A DNA stretch of 6,163 bases from an uncultured Synergistia bacterium. GTDB lineage: Bacteria; Eremiobacterota; SpSt-956; JAKJGF01. A program made the translations under genes and the position numbers. This document shows positions 6,066 through 6,163 of this stretch, piece after piece. The stretch covers positions 1-6,163 of the forward strand of contig CALARM010000380.1 in the NCBI GenBank assembly GCA_937888925.1, written 5' to 3'. Under the pieces are notes generated by a model. It searched no databases, had not been told where the DNA came from, and saw only the letters and a list, made by a program, of their open reading frames with translations. The number at the start of each line of letters is the position of its first letter. Position 1 is the first letter of the stretch.

Positions 6066-6069
6066 GTAT

Positions 6070-6163
6070 ATGTTTACAAAAAAGCATTATTTCATAATAA
6101 TTACCGTTTCTCTTGCCGTATTTATAACAAATCTGGATCTGAGTATAGTTAATATTGCCCTTC
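6070..6163 (+). CDS. MFS drug efflux transporter, DHA2 (EmrB/QacA) type, 5' end only
   Basis: The first 31 codons run MFTKKHYFIII... to ...NIAL and are cut by the window end. A short basic N-terminus is followed by the first membrane helix, ending in NLDLSIVNIAL (residues 21-31). This matches the LDxTIVNVALP motif at the end of helix 1 in 14-helix DHA2 proton-antiporters such as EmrB and QacA, which export drugs and other hydrophobic compounds across the inner membrane. The motif has Ser in place of the usual Thr. ATG 6070 is the only start after an in-frame stop at 6049-6051, but no Shine-Dalgarno sequence precedes it. The operator-like palindromes about 290-320 bases upstream suggest inducible expression. 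Substrate is unknown. Confidence 0.8.
   Translation, partial: MFTKKHYFIIITVSLAVFITNLDLSIVNIAL

Larger units (their letters stand above)
5709..6069 (+). other. Region between the HEAT-repeat gene and the transporter: no full gene, control sites and short reading frames
   Basis: This 361-base stretch has no ordinary-length gene and no visible terminator for the HEAT gene. From about 5717 to 5786 it holds a candidate promoter and palindromes. From 5837 to 6065 three very short frames are chained. The frame 5837-5932 has no clear start and would read, in part, IPVDIYYNRKSVPMDYVTID, with V-x-I and hydrophobic strand alternation like the C-terminal end of HlyD/EmrA membrane-fusion proteins. If so, it is a relic of a partner gene of the transporter, but the match is weak and by eye. 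It ends TAATG, overlapping an 18-codon frame (5932-5988), which overlaps the next frame through ATGA. Confidence 0.4.

Overview
The window is AT-rich bacterial DNA (roughly one third G+C by eye) with well-organised genes. Three type IV pilin-like precursors and an EmrB/QacA-type transporter start indicate a bacterium with prepilin processing. The G+C, the long PilX-like protein and the large HEAT-repeat protein would fit an uncultured or candidate-phylum lineage, but nothing here fixes the taxon.

Left block (60-3164, minus strand): a minor-pilin (pseudopilin) cluster, read right to left. It starts with a 625-residue PilX/GspK-like protein (1287-3164). A PilV/GspI-like pilin (866-1297) follows and overlaps the end of the first gene by 11 bases. 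A strong intrinsic terminator hairpin then begins on that gene's stop codon, and after a 164-base gap comes a PilW/GspJ-like pilin (60-701). Together they look like a tip or priming complex of a type IV pilus or type II secretion pseudopilus. The ATPase, prepilin peptidase, platform protein and major pilin are not in the window.

Centre (3165-3638): a divergent intergenic region with a candidate minus-strand promoter for the pilin cluster, a heptanucleotide tandem repeat, and an inverted/direct repeat set just ahead of the plus-strand gene. The 702-865 gap between pilin genes holds a second, oppositely oriented heptad repeat of the same consensus.

Right block (3639-6163, plus strand): a 689-residue cytoplasmic protein made almost entirely of HEAT repeats with an acidic tail, probably a protein-binding scaffold. 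A 361-base region follows, with a candidate promoter, two perfect palindromes that look like a repressor operator, and a chain of very short coupled reading frames. The window ends in the first 31 codons of a DHA2-family drug efflux transporter.

I see no RNA gene, insertion sequence, CRISPR array or phage gene. I also see no clearly new multi-gene system. The points most worth following are the heptad repeats, the repeat structure ahead of the HEAT gene, and the operator plus short-frame region ahead of the transporter.
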